This document shows, piece by piece, positions 13,447 through 24,790 of a stretch of 64,000 nt of DNA. How positions within the stretch are numbered: the stretch's first letter is position 1; every line of letters starts with the position of its first letter. Below the pieces are notes generated by a model, which made no database searches, was not told the DNA's origin, and worked only from the letters and a program-made list of their open reading frames with translations. The translations under genes and the position numbers were made by a program. This stretch comes from Muscardinus avellanarius (lineage: Eukaryota; Chordata; Mammalia; Rodentia; Gliridae), in the NCBI GenBank assembly GCA_963383645.1, contig OY726569.1:30021092-30085091 (forward strand), given 5' to 3'.

Positions 13447-14406
13447 TGCCGCGCCTTTTCCCGGTCTAAAACCGAGCAAGGCTCGTTTTAGCAGGAACGC
13501 TGCAGGCAGACATGCCCTGGAACAGGCGCACGGCATCTCCTTCTGGGGAATAATATTAGGCATGGGGATTTAGGGATTTTTTGAAATTGGCCTTGTTACC
13601 AAAAAAATATTTGAGACTTATGTTATTAATTTTTGATATTTATATATGGGTTGCACTTAAATTTCCAAATGACCAATCTAACAAGAATTCTATAAAGACT
13701 CAGACAATAACAAGCAGAACAAGCCTTAACGGCAACCGATCCTCCCCAGGCTTTTCCAAACAAATATTAACAATACGCCTAAAACAGAGCCAGGACAAGT
13801 TGTTCCCACCGTCATGAATTCTAAAAGGCCAGCATGTTTAATCAGAGGAGGCTAGGGTAGAGCGGCTATTGACCCCCCAGTAACCCTACCCCCTTTTTTT
13901 GTTATACAATGGGTGCGTGGACGGCCGCAGAATAGATGGGTACCCAAGCACAGCCTTGGGACATGGGAAAGTATGAAATGTTCCTCTCTTTAGTAGTGCC
14001 TATTGATTAAAAACAATGATATATATTAATCAGAGAGTATAATGCTTAGCATAAAATATTATTTTAATATTATATTAGTAGTTAATAATAAACTTCTGAT
14101 CTTTTCCATAATTGCTTATTTTAAAAATGTTCCCTTAAAAAAAAAAAAACTGGCCGTCTGTCACCTTGCCTTGATGTATTAGTTCTTTATATACTTGCTG
14201 ATGGATTAATTCTTAAAAAACTATAAAATAAAATATAGCCAAAAATATATAAAATGCTTGCCAAAACCAAAAGTAAAAAATATAAAAAGTAAATAAAACA
14301 GCTTCACTCTCCATTGCGTCTGTATGCTGTTTCTCCGCCATACTTCGCCGACTCCTCACTCCACCGCTCGCGGACCCCCGACTCTTGCTAGGGCTAGACC
14401 CCAGCA
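13447..14406 (+). mobile_element. Solo LTR of a class II (ERVK-like) endogenous retrovirus
   Basis: 960 bases beginning TGCCGCGCC and ending CCCCAGCA (TG...CA). It is flanked by a perfect 6-bp direct repeat, cacagc, at 13441-13446 and 14407-14412; six bases is usual for class II elements. Near the 3' end are TATAAAA (14281) and AATAAA (14292-14297), then a GC-rich U5-like stretch. No gag/pol/env sequence follows, so it is a solo LTR left by recombination. Only the terminal structure supports the class assignment. Confidence 0.8.
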
Positions 14407-14550
14407 CACAGCCAATACTCAGGCACTGGGGCAATGAGCACCACATCTTAAAGAGGCAATCAAAGACAAGTGTTCTATGAGACATCAAAAGGATGAATCC
14501 AGAGGTCTCTAGGAATAAGAAACCTCAAGCCAGGTCACAGCTGATCACAC

Positions 14551-14564
14551 CTGCCCCCTGGTGG
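14551..14564 (-). promoter_or_regulatory. CTCF-type binding motif
   Basis: Read on the minus strand this is CCACCAGGGGGCAG, matching the CTCF core CCASYAGRKGGCRS at every position. It lies in unique DNA 145 bases beyond the solo LTR, between NRL and PCK2. Confidence 0.65.
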
Positions 14565-14824
14565 TGCTCCTTGGACACTGGGCCAGTTGGTGGTAGAAGC
14601 TGGTGGGTGGGAGATTGAACAAAAATATGGCCAAGGGGCATCCACAGTGCAAGGACATCCTCACGAGAGCCCCTTGCTTAATCTGCCCTAGGATAAAGGA
14701 GGAGGTCATGGTGGAGAAGAAGGACTCTGAAACATGAGCTTATTCATTCTCAACCAGCACTTATTAAGTGACTATTTTAGGTGAGATACTGCTAAAAGAC
14801 AGCATTAAAAAAAAAAAAAAAAGC

Positions 14825-15073
14825 AAGACTAAAATTAGCCTAGTGTGGAGGCACACACTTGTAATCCCAAAACTTGGGAGGTTAAGACAGGAGGATTCTT
14901 GGTTCAAGCTCAGCCTCAGCAATTTAGTAAGACCTGGTTTCAAAATAAATAATAAAAAAGGGCTGGGGTGTGGTTCAAAGATAGAGCATTCCTGGGTTCA
15001 ATCCCCAGTCTCTCTTTGTCTCTGTCTGTCTGTCTCTCTCTCTCTCAATCTCTCTCACACACACATACATGTA

Positions 15074-15115
<42 letters not shown>
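14825..15115 (+). mobile_element. Sense B1-dID SINE with (TC)n(CA)n tail
   Basis: SINE near 14825-15010, followed by a CT-rich run (15008-15055) and (CA)n (15076-15114). Confidence 0.8.
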
Positions 15116-15116
<1 letters not shown>

Positions 15117-15189
15117 CTAAAATTTGGGTCTTTCTATATAGGAGGAAAGAGGGTAAGCAGAGAGGTAGAAGTGAGGATGCTGGATAAAC

Positions 15190-15326
15190 AGGAGCCATAT
15201 TTGGGGGTGGGGGCACTGGTGACTGAACCCAGGGGCACTCTACCACTGAGTTGCATTCACAATATTTATTTATTTATTTGTTTATTTATTTATTTCACTA
15301 GGGATTGAATCTAAAGGCATTCTACC
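15190..15326 (-). mobile_element. Antisense SINE, left piece (split by the L1)
   Basis: ID-tail part of an antisense SINE that stops at the L1 5' end. The remainder resumes at 20902-21085. Confidence 0.75.
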
Positions 15327-16190
15327 AGACTTCCGGGAAGATGGTGACCAAGAAAAGCAGCATTTACGAGTCCTGCTGACACTCGATCTCTATTGCCACA
15401 AAATCAGCACTTTACATAGTCAGAAAACACTATTAGTAGAAAAATAAAAACTATAAATATAAGGGACAGAGAAAAAGAAGGCTAGAAAAACAAACAGAGA
15501 GGAGAAAAGAAACCGGCCCACTTTGCAGCGGCAGGAGCCACACCAGCACCATCTTGCCTCACAGCACCAGGCTGCAGAGAGGAAAAGGTAAACAAAGAGC
15601 TGAAGTGAGCAGTTGTGGATCAATTGGTTGTAATTCAGCAGTTCTTTCAGTGCAAAGAGTGTCTAAAACTTCCAGCGGACAAGCTCATCACGCCCTCCAG
15701 GGATCCAGAGTGGAGCTCAAAACCATAAAAGAAATATACCAGCCTCACGGCCAAGGGCATGGCGGCGGCTCCATATTGCCAGCAGAGGTGGCGAGTTTAC
15801 CATGCCCATGAGAGCTCCAGACCAGCACACACCAAAAATGTAAGTGAAACTGCAGCTCCTACAGGAGAAATCCCAGTGCTGCACTCCCAGGTACTCCCGC
15901 AGCTTTGATAAACTCCCTGGATCTGAGATATTGCATCAACCCAGTGAAGTTGTAGCAGTGGCAGAGATACCACACCCTAGTCGCAGCTCCCCATGGGAAA
16001 ACACCCAGCCCAGCACCCCCAGGGTCTCATGCAGCTTCAACTAACTCCGTGGGTCTGAGACTTTGCGATACAGCTCAGATAAGGAGTAGTGGCAGCTGAG
16101 ATGACCACAAACACCAGAGATCCAGAGCACCATAGGTGAAGTTGTGGTGACCTGGAGAAGAACCCAGAGAAGGCACAAACTTCAGAAATC

Positions 16191-16375
16191 ATGGGAAAGA
16201 GGAACAACAATGGAGCGATGAGCTCTCACAACCCCACAACATCAGAACCTGATAAGATAGAAATGCAGAGATCTCTAGAAGATCAAATCAGGAACATAAC
16301 TACAGAAATAATACAGGACCTTAGAAAAGAATTTAGAGAGAGTCTGAGAAAAAATAAAGGATGCAATCATTGAAG
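16191..16375 (+). pseudogene. L1 ORF1 remnant (N-terminal about 60 codons)
   Basis: Opens MGKRNNNGAMSSHNP and runs about 60 codons in the coiled-coil style of an ORF1p N-terminus before a stop. A SINE follows at once, and beyond it the sequence is already ORF2, so the RNA-recognition and C-terminal domains of ORF1 are deleted. Confidence 0.75.
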
Positions 16376-16619
16376 TAAAGGCATCAATTCAAATTATAGC
16401 CGGACGTGGTGGAGCACGCTTGTAATCCCTGTGCTTGGGAGGCGAAGACAGGAGGATCACGCAGGTTCGAAGCCAGCGCACTGGCTTAAGAGACCCTGTT
16501 TCCAAATTTTAAAAAAAGAATAAAAATAGGTCTGGGAGTGTAGCCTGGAGGTAGAAGGGTTTCCAGGAACCCCAGTACCACCCCCCCCCAAAAAAAATAC
16601 ACCTTACAAGTAAAGATAG

Positions 16620-18025
16620 TAACAAACTTAAGGTAAAGGGCTGGAGTAAGGTAATCCATGCTAACGGAACTCAAAGACAACCAAGAGTAGCAACGATTAT
16701 ATCAGACAAGTTAGACCTCAAGCCCAAACTTAATAGAAGAGACAAAGAAGGTCATATTTTACTGGTAAAAGGAATAATCCAGCAACAGGAAATAATAATA
16801 ATGAACATCTATGCCCCAAACATAAGTGCAGCTACTTTCATAAATCAAACTCTTTGTGACATTAAGTCACACATAAATCCCAATACGATAATACTGGGAG
16901 ATTTCAAAACCCCCCTCACACCATTAGACAAATCTTCCAGACAAAAAGTCAATAAAGATGCCTCAGACCTAAAAAACACCATTAATCAAATAGACCTGTT
17001 GGACACATATAACATATTTCACCCAAATACAGTAAAGTTTACATTTTTCTCAGCTGCTCACAGAACCTTCTCCAAAAGAGATCACATCCTGGGCCACAAA
17101 ATGAGCACTAGCAAATTCAAAAACTGTTACATACTTCCCTGTGTCTTTTCAGACCATAATGGAATGAAACTAGAAATCAACTATAAGAAGACCCAGAGAA
17201 ACAACATAAACCTGTGGAGACTGAACACCACATTTCTGAATGGAGAATGGGTTATAGAAGACGTAAGAGGTGAAATCAAGAAATTTCTAGAAACAAACAA
17301 AAATAGAGATACAACATATCAAAACCTCTGAGATACTTTAAAGGCAGTATTAAGAGGAAAATTTATAGCACTGAGTGTTCACATAAGAAAAACAGAAAAT
17401 CTTCAAATAAATAACTTAATGACACACCTCAAAGCCCTTGAAAAACAGGAACAATCTAACCCCAAAGCCAGTAGAAGACAGGAAATTATTAAAATCAGAA
17501 CAAAAATTAATGAAGTAGAGAATAAAAAAAACAATACAGAAAATCAACAAAACCAAAAGCTGGTTTCTCAAAAAAAAAATTAACAAGATAGATAAACTAC
17601 TAGCCAACCTAAATTATAAAAAAAAGAGCCAGGCGTGGTGGCACACGCTTGTAATCCCCACACTTGGGAGGCGGAGACAAGAAGATCAATCAGGTTCAAA
17701 GCCAGCTGCGCTGCCTTAAAAGACCCTGTTTCCAGATAAAAAAAATATAAAATAGGTCTGGGAATGTAGTCCTAAGGTAGAAGGGCTTCCAGGAACCCCA
17801 GTACCACAAAAAAAATTAATTAATTAATTAATGAGAGAATCAACCCAAATTATGAAGATAGGAGATGAAAAAGGAGACATTACTACTGACAGTGTAGAAA
17901 TCCAGAGGATTATCAGAAACTACTTTGAAAAACTATACTCCAACAAAATGGAAAATCTGGGGGAAATTGACAACTTTCTCCATAAATACAACCTTCCTAA
18001 ACTGAGTCAAAAAGATATAGAAAAT

Positions 18026-18064
<39 letters not shown>

Positions 18065-20560
18065 TTCTTTTTGGTGGTACTGGGGTTCCTGGAAGCCCTT
18101 CTACCTCCGGGCTACACTCCCAAACCTATTTTATATTTTTGAAACAGGGTCTCTTACGCCAGTGTGGCTGGCTTCGAACCTGCGCGATCCTCCTGTCTCT
18201 GCCTCCCAAGCGCGGGGATTACAAGCGTGCGCCACCACGCCTAGCCAATATAGAAAATTTAAACCAACCAATAGCAATCAAAGAGATTGAAACAGCAATA
18301 AAGAGCTTACCATCAAAGAAAAGCCCAGGACCAGATGATTTTCCAAGTGAATTCTATAAAACCTTTATAGAAGAGCTAACCCCAATATTCCTCAAACTAT
18401 TTCATGACATAGAAAAAAGCAGGACTCTCCCAAATACATTCTATGAAGCCAACATCACACTAATACCCAAACCGAATAAAGACAGTTCAAGGAAGGAAAA
18501 CTACAGGCCTATATCTCTGATGAACTTGGATGCAAAACTATTAAACAAAATACTAGCAACACACATTCAAAACCACATAAAGAATATCATACACCATGAC
18601 TAGGTAGGATTCATCCCAAGGATGCAAGGCTGGTACAACATACAAAAATCAATCCGTATACTTCATCATATAAACAGAATCAAAGACAAAAATCACATGA
18701 TCATTTCAATAGACACCGAAAAAGCATTTTGTAAAATCTAACATCCATTTATGATAAAAGCACTGAAGAGAAATGGAATAGAAGGAACATATCTCAACAT
18801 CATAAAGGCAATCTACAGTAAGCCTACAGGCAACATCATATTAAATGGGGAAAAACTTGGATAATTCCCCCTAGAAACAGGAACAAGACGAGGATATACA
18901 TTATCACCACTTCTCTTCAATATAGTATTAAAGACTCTAACAAGAGCAATAAGGCAAGAAAAAGAAATCAAAGGAGTACAAATAGGAAAAGAAGAACTCA
19001 AACTTTCACTATTTGCAGATGACATGATACTATATTTAGAAAACCCAACAAGCTCAACCAAAAGGCATATAGAACTGATCAACAAATTCAGCAAAGTGTC
19101 TGAATACAAAATCTCAAAAAATCAGCTTTTCTGTATACCAACCATAAATCCACTGAAAAGGAAATTCAGAAAACACTCCACTGAAGATCTCCCACAAAAA
19201 AATAAAATACTTAGGGATAAACTTAACCAAGGAGGTAAAAGACCTCTACAAAGAAAATTATAAAACACTGAAAAAAGAAATCAAAGAAGATCTTAGAAGA
19301 TGGAAAGATCTTCCATGTTCATGGATTGGCAGAATAAATATCATTAAAATGGCCATCCTTCGAAAAGTGATCTACAAATTTAATGCAATGCACATTAAAT
19401 TACCAAGATTATTCCTCACAGACATAGAAAAATCAGTCCTTAAATTCATTTGGAACAACAAAAAACCCAGAATAGCCAAAGTAGTTCTCAGCAACAAAAA
19501 CCATGCAGGAGGAATCACAATACCTGACTTCAAACTATATTACAAAGCCATTGTAATAAAAACAGCATGATACTGACACAAAAACAGATACATAGACCAA
19601 TGGAGCAGAATAGAAGACCCAGAAACAAATCCACACACAGTCAATTGATATTTGACAAAGGGGCCAAAAACATACACTGGAAAAAAAAAAAGATAGCCTG
19701 TTCAACAAATAGTGTTGTCAAAAGTGGTTAACTGTATGCAGAAAAATTGAAGTTAATCCCACTTTCTCACCCTGCACAAGAGTCAAGATGGATGAAAGAC
19801 TTGAAAATTAGACCAGAGACCTTGAGGCTCCTTGAAGAGGGCATAGGTCCAACACTGCAACACATAGGTACAGGTAAACACTTTCTCAACAAGACCTCAA
19901 AGGCACAACAAACTAAAAGGCAAATCAATATGTGGGATTGAATAAAACTGAAGAGCTACTGTTCAGCAAAGGAAACTGTTAAGAACTTCACTCGAGAGCC
20001 AACAGAATGGGAGAAGATTTTGCTACCTACTCCTCCGATAGAGGACTAATATCTAGAATATATGGAGAACTCAAGAAACTCAACACTAAAAAAAACAAAT
20101 AATCCAATAAAAAATGGGCAAGCAAACTAAATAGACACTTCACAAAAGAAGAAATTCAAATGGCCAATAAATGCATGAAAAAATGTTCAACATCATTGGC
20201 AATCAGAGAGAGGCAAATTAAAACTACACTGAGATTTCACCTAACTCCAACTAGAATGGCAATAATCTACCATTTGATCCAGCAATACCACTTCTGGGTA
20301 TCTACCCAAAAGAAAGGAAATCAAACTACTAAATTAATGCATGTGTATCTATGTTCATAGCTGCACAATTCACCATAGCCAAACTATGGAACCAGCCAAG
20401 ATGTCCATCAACAGATGAATGGATTACAAAACTGTGGGATATGTACACAATGGAATTTTACTCAGCCATAAAAAAACACAATTACATCATTTTCAGGGAA
20501 ATGGATGGATCTGGAGGACATCATGCTACATGAGATTAGTCAGTCACAAAAAATAAGAAA
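16620..20560 (+). pseudogene. L1 ORF2 remnant (endonuclease and reverse transcriptase), broken
   Basis: The endonuclease part includes NIYAPN (16804), GDFKTPLTPLD (about 16895) and SDHNGMKLE (about 17152). The reverse transcriptase part includes [12 protein letters not shown] (about 18330), YRPISLMN and the catalytic FADD (19012-19023). It is interrupted by two SINEs, by a stop at 18601-18603 just before the [14 protein letters not shown] motif, and by several frame changes after 19130. The C-terminal part ends near the DMYTMEFYSAIKK motif (about 20437-20475). It cannot make a full protein. Confidence 0.85.
18029..18247 (-). mobile_element. Antisense young SINE inside L1 ORF2
   Basis: Flanked by a perfect 14-bp duplication, atatagaaaattta, at 18015-18028 and 18248-18261. 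Its tail carries a (TTTA)n run (18025-18066). Removing it rejoins the L1 frame. Confidence 0.9.
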
Positions 20561-20901
20561 TCAGATGCTTTCCCTAATATGTGAAAGCTAAGGAGAATTG
20601 GGTCATAGTAGGAACTCTAGATGAAGAAGGAAATCCTATAGAAGAGCAAACAAGACAAACTAAATTAGGGGATGGGAGGGGGGAAGAAGGAAATCTCTAA
20701 AACACACAATGTACTTAAACATATTGAAGTCAACCACTAAGCCAAGCATGGAAAGGAGTGATGGGGAGGGAATGGGTGGGAATTAGGTAGGGGCTAAATG
20801 GGCAGTGTGTACATATATGTCCACACAAGTTTTTTACCCCAATATGAATACAATGCACCAATACAAAAATTAAAAAATAATAAAATTTAGTGGAAAAAAA
20901 T

Positions 20902-21085
20902 AAAGACATTCTACCTCCAAGCTATGCCCCCAGCCCAATTTTTTATTTCTTTATTTGGAAACAGGGTCTCACTAACTTTCTGAGAACCTTGTTACATTGC
21001 CACGATTTGCTCTGAACCTGCGATCCTCCTGTCTCAGCCCACCAACTACTGGGATTAAAAACGTGTGCCACCACACCTAGCTCCT
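20902..21085 (-). mobile_element. Antisense SINE, right piece (split by the L1)
   Basis: Continues the SINE interrupted at 15326, beginning with the duplicated target site and running through the B1 head. Confidence 0.75.
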
Positions 21086-21086
21086 T

Positions 21087-21132
<46 letters not shown>

Positions 21133-21247
21133 TCTTTTTTCTTGCAGGGCTGGGGATGGAACCCAGGGGAATTCGACCTCTGAGCTACACCCCCTGTCCT
21201 GTTTGTTATTCTTTATTTTGAAACCAGGTCTCACTGAGTTGCGGAGG
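21087..21247 (-). mobile_element. Antisense SINE, left piece (split by an LTR), with (ATT)n
   Basis: A (TTA)n run (21091-21132) is followed by the ID tail and part of the linker, ending at gcggagg. The rest is at 22807-22912. Confidence 0.8.
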
Positions 21248-22806
21248 TGTCGCAAACTGGCTCAGTCTAATTGGGGCGCGAGTCCACTCGCGGTCGAAAA
21301 CCTCAGCAAAGATGGGGAAGGATTAGAGTGAAGTACTGCAGCCTCTTCTCTGCAGCGATTCTTTCCCTTCTAGGAACTAAGAGTTCCTAGTGACGGCGCT
21401 CTCTAGAAAGAATCTGACATGGACAAAGGCTTCTTGAGCCAATGACACTTTATTACAAAAACCCCCCAAAATTTATACCCTTCACCAGTAAAGTTAATAA
21501 TAAGAGAAAAGGGAGTGAATGCAATCACTGTGAAATAATAATGAATAACATGTAAACAAAGGTAATAAAATTAGTCCTTCAGCTGGCTGGTGGCCTTCGA
21601 GAGATTAACTCCGGATTCTTTCCCAGGTCTTGCAGATAAGCAGTTCCAAAGGGCGACCTCCCAAAAGAAACAGGCACGCCCAAGGCTTGGAGGCTTCTTG
21701 GGGAATCTTCTTTAACTTTCTTGGAACTTTCCATCTTTTGGGCTCATTTCATATAGCAAGTGTGGGGAGATGTGGTGATTCAGGTGGATGTGATAGGGTT
21801 TCTTCAGGTGTTGGCATCTTCTAAATCTGAAAGCTTAAGCAAACTCACAACACAGTTTGGCAGACAAAACACCACAAACAACACCACAAAGTTCTTGGAT
21901 TTAATTGTCAGATGTATTTCCTTAGCTGCTGAACACTCTTCTTTAGACAACAAGCCTATTAAAAGCCTATTCATCTTTAATAATCCATTTCCCTGTCACA
22001 AACCCTCTGCAACCTGCTTCTAACCTTCTAATTCCTTTCTTTCCCAGTTGGGACGTTCTTATGATAAGCTCTTCTTCATGCAAAAATGCTTTTCTTACTC
22101 TTATGGTATTTCCTTTCCTTCATACATATATATTTAGAATGTCTGTCCTTTATTTTGTCATATTCATTCCTAACCATGCGGCCAGTCTCTCTGTCTCCGG
22201 GAATGCTCATGCTGGGCGTAAAAGTCAACAATCTTTTTCCTTGGCTCTATTGTATTTGGGCAACTAAGTTGTTCATCAACTAAATTGCTTCGAAGTCACA
22301 CACAAGGTTTTATCTTCTCTGTCTTTAGGCAGGATCTCAAGGGTAAACAGAGTTACCTTAAACTGAGCTACCTTACCGGAGTTAATGGCTTAACCTAAGT
22401 TAGTGATAGGAATGAGGGGAAGTTAATGGCTTAACCTAAATTAGTGATAGGAATGAGGGTCGGAGACCATTTGTGATTGCTGTAGCTGGAATGCTTATCA
22501 CAGCATCTGAGTTCTGGCCAGTTTTTTCATTACTATTGAGCAGAGCCAAGGGCATTTAGACAAATTTTTAGAGAATTTATTTCCACGGACTCAATTTCTT
22601 TCATAGTCCTGATCTCACATCACCGGAGCAATTCATGTAGAGAGTTAAAAGGAATCATTACCAAGAAAATAATAGTCATGAAGGGTATCTAAAAGTGGGG
22701 GGTACTTTGGCCAGAGACGACACCTCCTTCTCGGGGCTTGTTGCCGATTGGCTATGTGGAGTGGGGTCTCAACACATAGATGCTGAGGCAGCAGGCAGTC
22801 TCGGCA
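21248..22806 (-). mobile_element. Solo LTR-like element inserted in a SINE
   Basis: 1,559 bases starting TGTCGCAAAC and ending CTCGGCA on the plus strand (TG...CA). The host SINE is cut cleanly and flanked by cggagg/aggagg, a 6-bp duplication with one mismatch. AATAAA on the minus strand (21454-21449) suggests antisense orientation. No second copy of the end is found inside, and no coding domain is seen, so a long solo LTR is likely. It has an internal 38-bp tandem duplication (22381-22418 and 22422-22459). The family is not recognised. Confidence 0.65.
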
Positions 22807-22913
22807 AGGAGGGCCTCACTAAGTAGCTGAGGCTGTCTGCAAACCGCGATCCTCCGGTCTCAGCCTCTCAAATGCTGGGATTACAAGTGTGTGCCACCAC
22901 GCCCAGCTTGTTT

Positions 22914-22953
<40 letters not shown>

Positions 22954-22958
22954 GTGGG

Positions 22959-22998
<40 letters not shown>

Positions 22999-23468
22999 GA
23001 ATGAAACCCAGGGGCTTTCTACCTCTGGGCTATACTCCCAGACCTATTTTATATTTTTATTTGGAAGCAGGGTATCACTAAGTTGCTAAGAGCCTCACTA
23101 AGTAGCTGAGGCTGGCTTTGAACCTGTGTGATCCTCCTGTCTCAGCCTCCCAAACTGGAATTACAAGCGTGTGCTACCATGCCCAGCTTGATTTTTTATT
23201 TGAAACAGGGTCTTGCTAAATTGCTGAGACTGGCCTCAAACCTGTAATCTTACTATCTCAGCCTCCCAAATACTAGGCTAACAGACATGCACCCCCACAC
23301 CCAGTTTGAGATCCTACTTCTTAAAAATAAAAAGAGGGTTTATTTTTAGGTAGACACATCTCTAACACATTTAGGGCCTGGGGCAAGAATACAAATAAAG
23401 TCCCAAACCTTATAGGTGTACACCACCACACCTGGCTTGGAGTCAGATTGGTTTTTTTCTTTTCTTTT

Positions 23469-23520
<52 letters not shown>

Positions 23521-23710
23521 GAGGAGTGAACCCAGGGGCATTCTACCTCCAAGCTATACCCCTAACCCTATTCATTCTTTATTTCAAAACAGGGTCTCAC
23601 TAAGTTGCAGAGAGCCTATGTAGCTGAGGGTGGCCGCGAATCTGCAATCCTCCTATCTCAGTCTCCCAAGTACTGGGATTACAAGTGTGTGCCACCACGC
23701 CCAGCTTGGA
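22807..23710 (-). mobile_element. Antisense SINEs with TTTA and GT microsatellites
   Basis: The remainder of the split SINE (22807-22912), then copies near 22993-23190, 23190-23305 and 23517-23705. Microsatellites: (TTTA)n 22910-22953, (GT)n 22960-22992, (GT)n 23471-23516. Confidence 0.8.
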
Positions 23711-23844
23711 GTCCTTGGAATCAGATTTTGAAGGACAATAGATACCATGTGATAGGAAACTTTGAAGGGATGTTACCGCTAAGAGAAATATCACCTATTT
23801 TTTTAAAATGATAAATGAAGGGGACAATACTGGATAGCAGAGCA

Positions 23845-24050
23845 TAGGGAGGGAGGGACTTGATCATTAAAGCCAGAAAGACTTGGGTTCAGATTCCATT
23901 TTTTTCTGCTGACCAGATATTTCACTTTGAACAAATTACTTAACCTCTCTAAGCCTTTGTGTCCACATTTGTAAAAATAGAATTGTTGTGAAACTAAACG
24001 AGACTGTGCGTGTGCCGCTGCTGGCACAGAGCCCAACACCTGCTCTCCAC
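23845..24050 (+). mobile_element. MIR element
   Basis: Contains gacttgggttcagattcc and acttaacctctctaagcc, followed by a tttgtaaaaatagaattgttgtg-like segment, the classical core of mammalian-wide MIR SINEs. Confidence 0.75.
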
Positions 24051-24589
24051 ACCACAAATATTATTTTTCTTTCTTAACTCTCCAAAGTGAACTTGTATGT
24101 CCAATGCATGGATGGTGTCTTAGTAGAGGGAGAGGGTGGTGTTGGAGAGGCCAGAGGCCAAAAGGTGCGTCTCTTGCCACTGGATGAAAGATAAACCCTG
24201 GACTAAGGCAGTGGCTTAGTTCTGAGAGCTAAAGGTGAAGAACAGATCCAAAGGTCCTGGTGTCTAGTTAGCTATAGAGGATAAGAAAAGAAGTAACTCA
24301 TGCAATTCCCTCTGGGGCCGCTGGCCAATGGTACCATTTGCTGAGATGAGAAACTATAGGGGTAGATGTCGGATGATGAATAAGATGATGACCTTCAGAA
24401 AGGCAACCATGCTACCATGACCTTTAGGACCAGAGGGCGGCCAAGAGGCAGCAGGGTGGGTATGGACAGAATCTGGATTCAGGGACAAGGAGGGGAAGAT
24501 CCAAATATATACACAAAATTGAGTATAGGCTGAATTCTGAATGGGATGAGTTGAGGGCCAGAGCAAGCTCTCTCTCTCTCTCTTTTTTC

Positions 24590-24790
24590 AATTGAATCCA
24601 AAGGCATTCTGCCTTCAAGATACACCCCCATCCCTTTTTTTGTTTTGTTTTGGGTTTTATGTTTTTTTAAACAGGTTCCTTCTAGGTTGCTGAGTCTTGC
24701 TAAGTTACTAAAGCTAGTTTGAAACCTGGGATCTTTCTGTCTCGGCCTCCCAAGTACTGAGATTATAGGCATGTGCCACCACACCCAGTT
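24590..24790 (-). mobile_element. Antisense B1-dID SINE
   Basis: Full dimer from the ID tail to the head accacacccagttg. Confidence 0.8.

Larger units (their letters stand above)
15327..20901 (+). mobile_element. LINE-1 retaining its 5' end, decayed, with three nested SINEs
   Basis: It starts agacttccgggaagatgg, a typical L1 5' UTR beginning, and ends in an A/T-rich tail. A 14-bp target duplication with one mismatch flanks it (aaaggcattctacc 15313-15326; aaagacattctacc 20902-20915), and the target was an antisense SINE. The order is 5' UTR (to about 16190), ORF1 start, ORF2 endonuclease, reverse transcriptase, C-terminal part and 3' UTR (from about 20560). Most of ORF1 is missing. SINEs sit at about 16396-16598 (+), 17626-17812 (+) and 18029-18247 (-). 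Many stops and frameshifts make it inactive. Confidence 0.93.

Noticed and set aside
16801..17331. Possible host endonuclease gene
   Set aside because: The 176-codon frame is the L1 ORF2 endonuclease domain, continuous with L1 reverse transcriptase sequence downstream.
24427..24440. Third CTCF-like motif
   Set aside because: GGACCAGAGGGCGG differs from the core at the first two positions, so it is weaker than the two reported sites.
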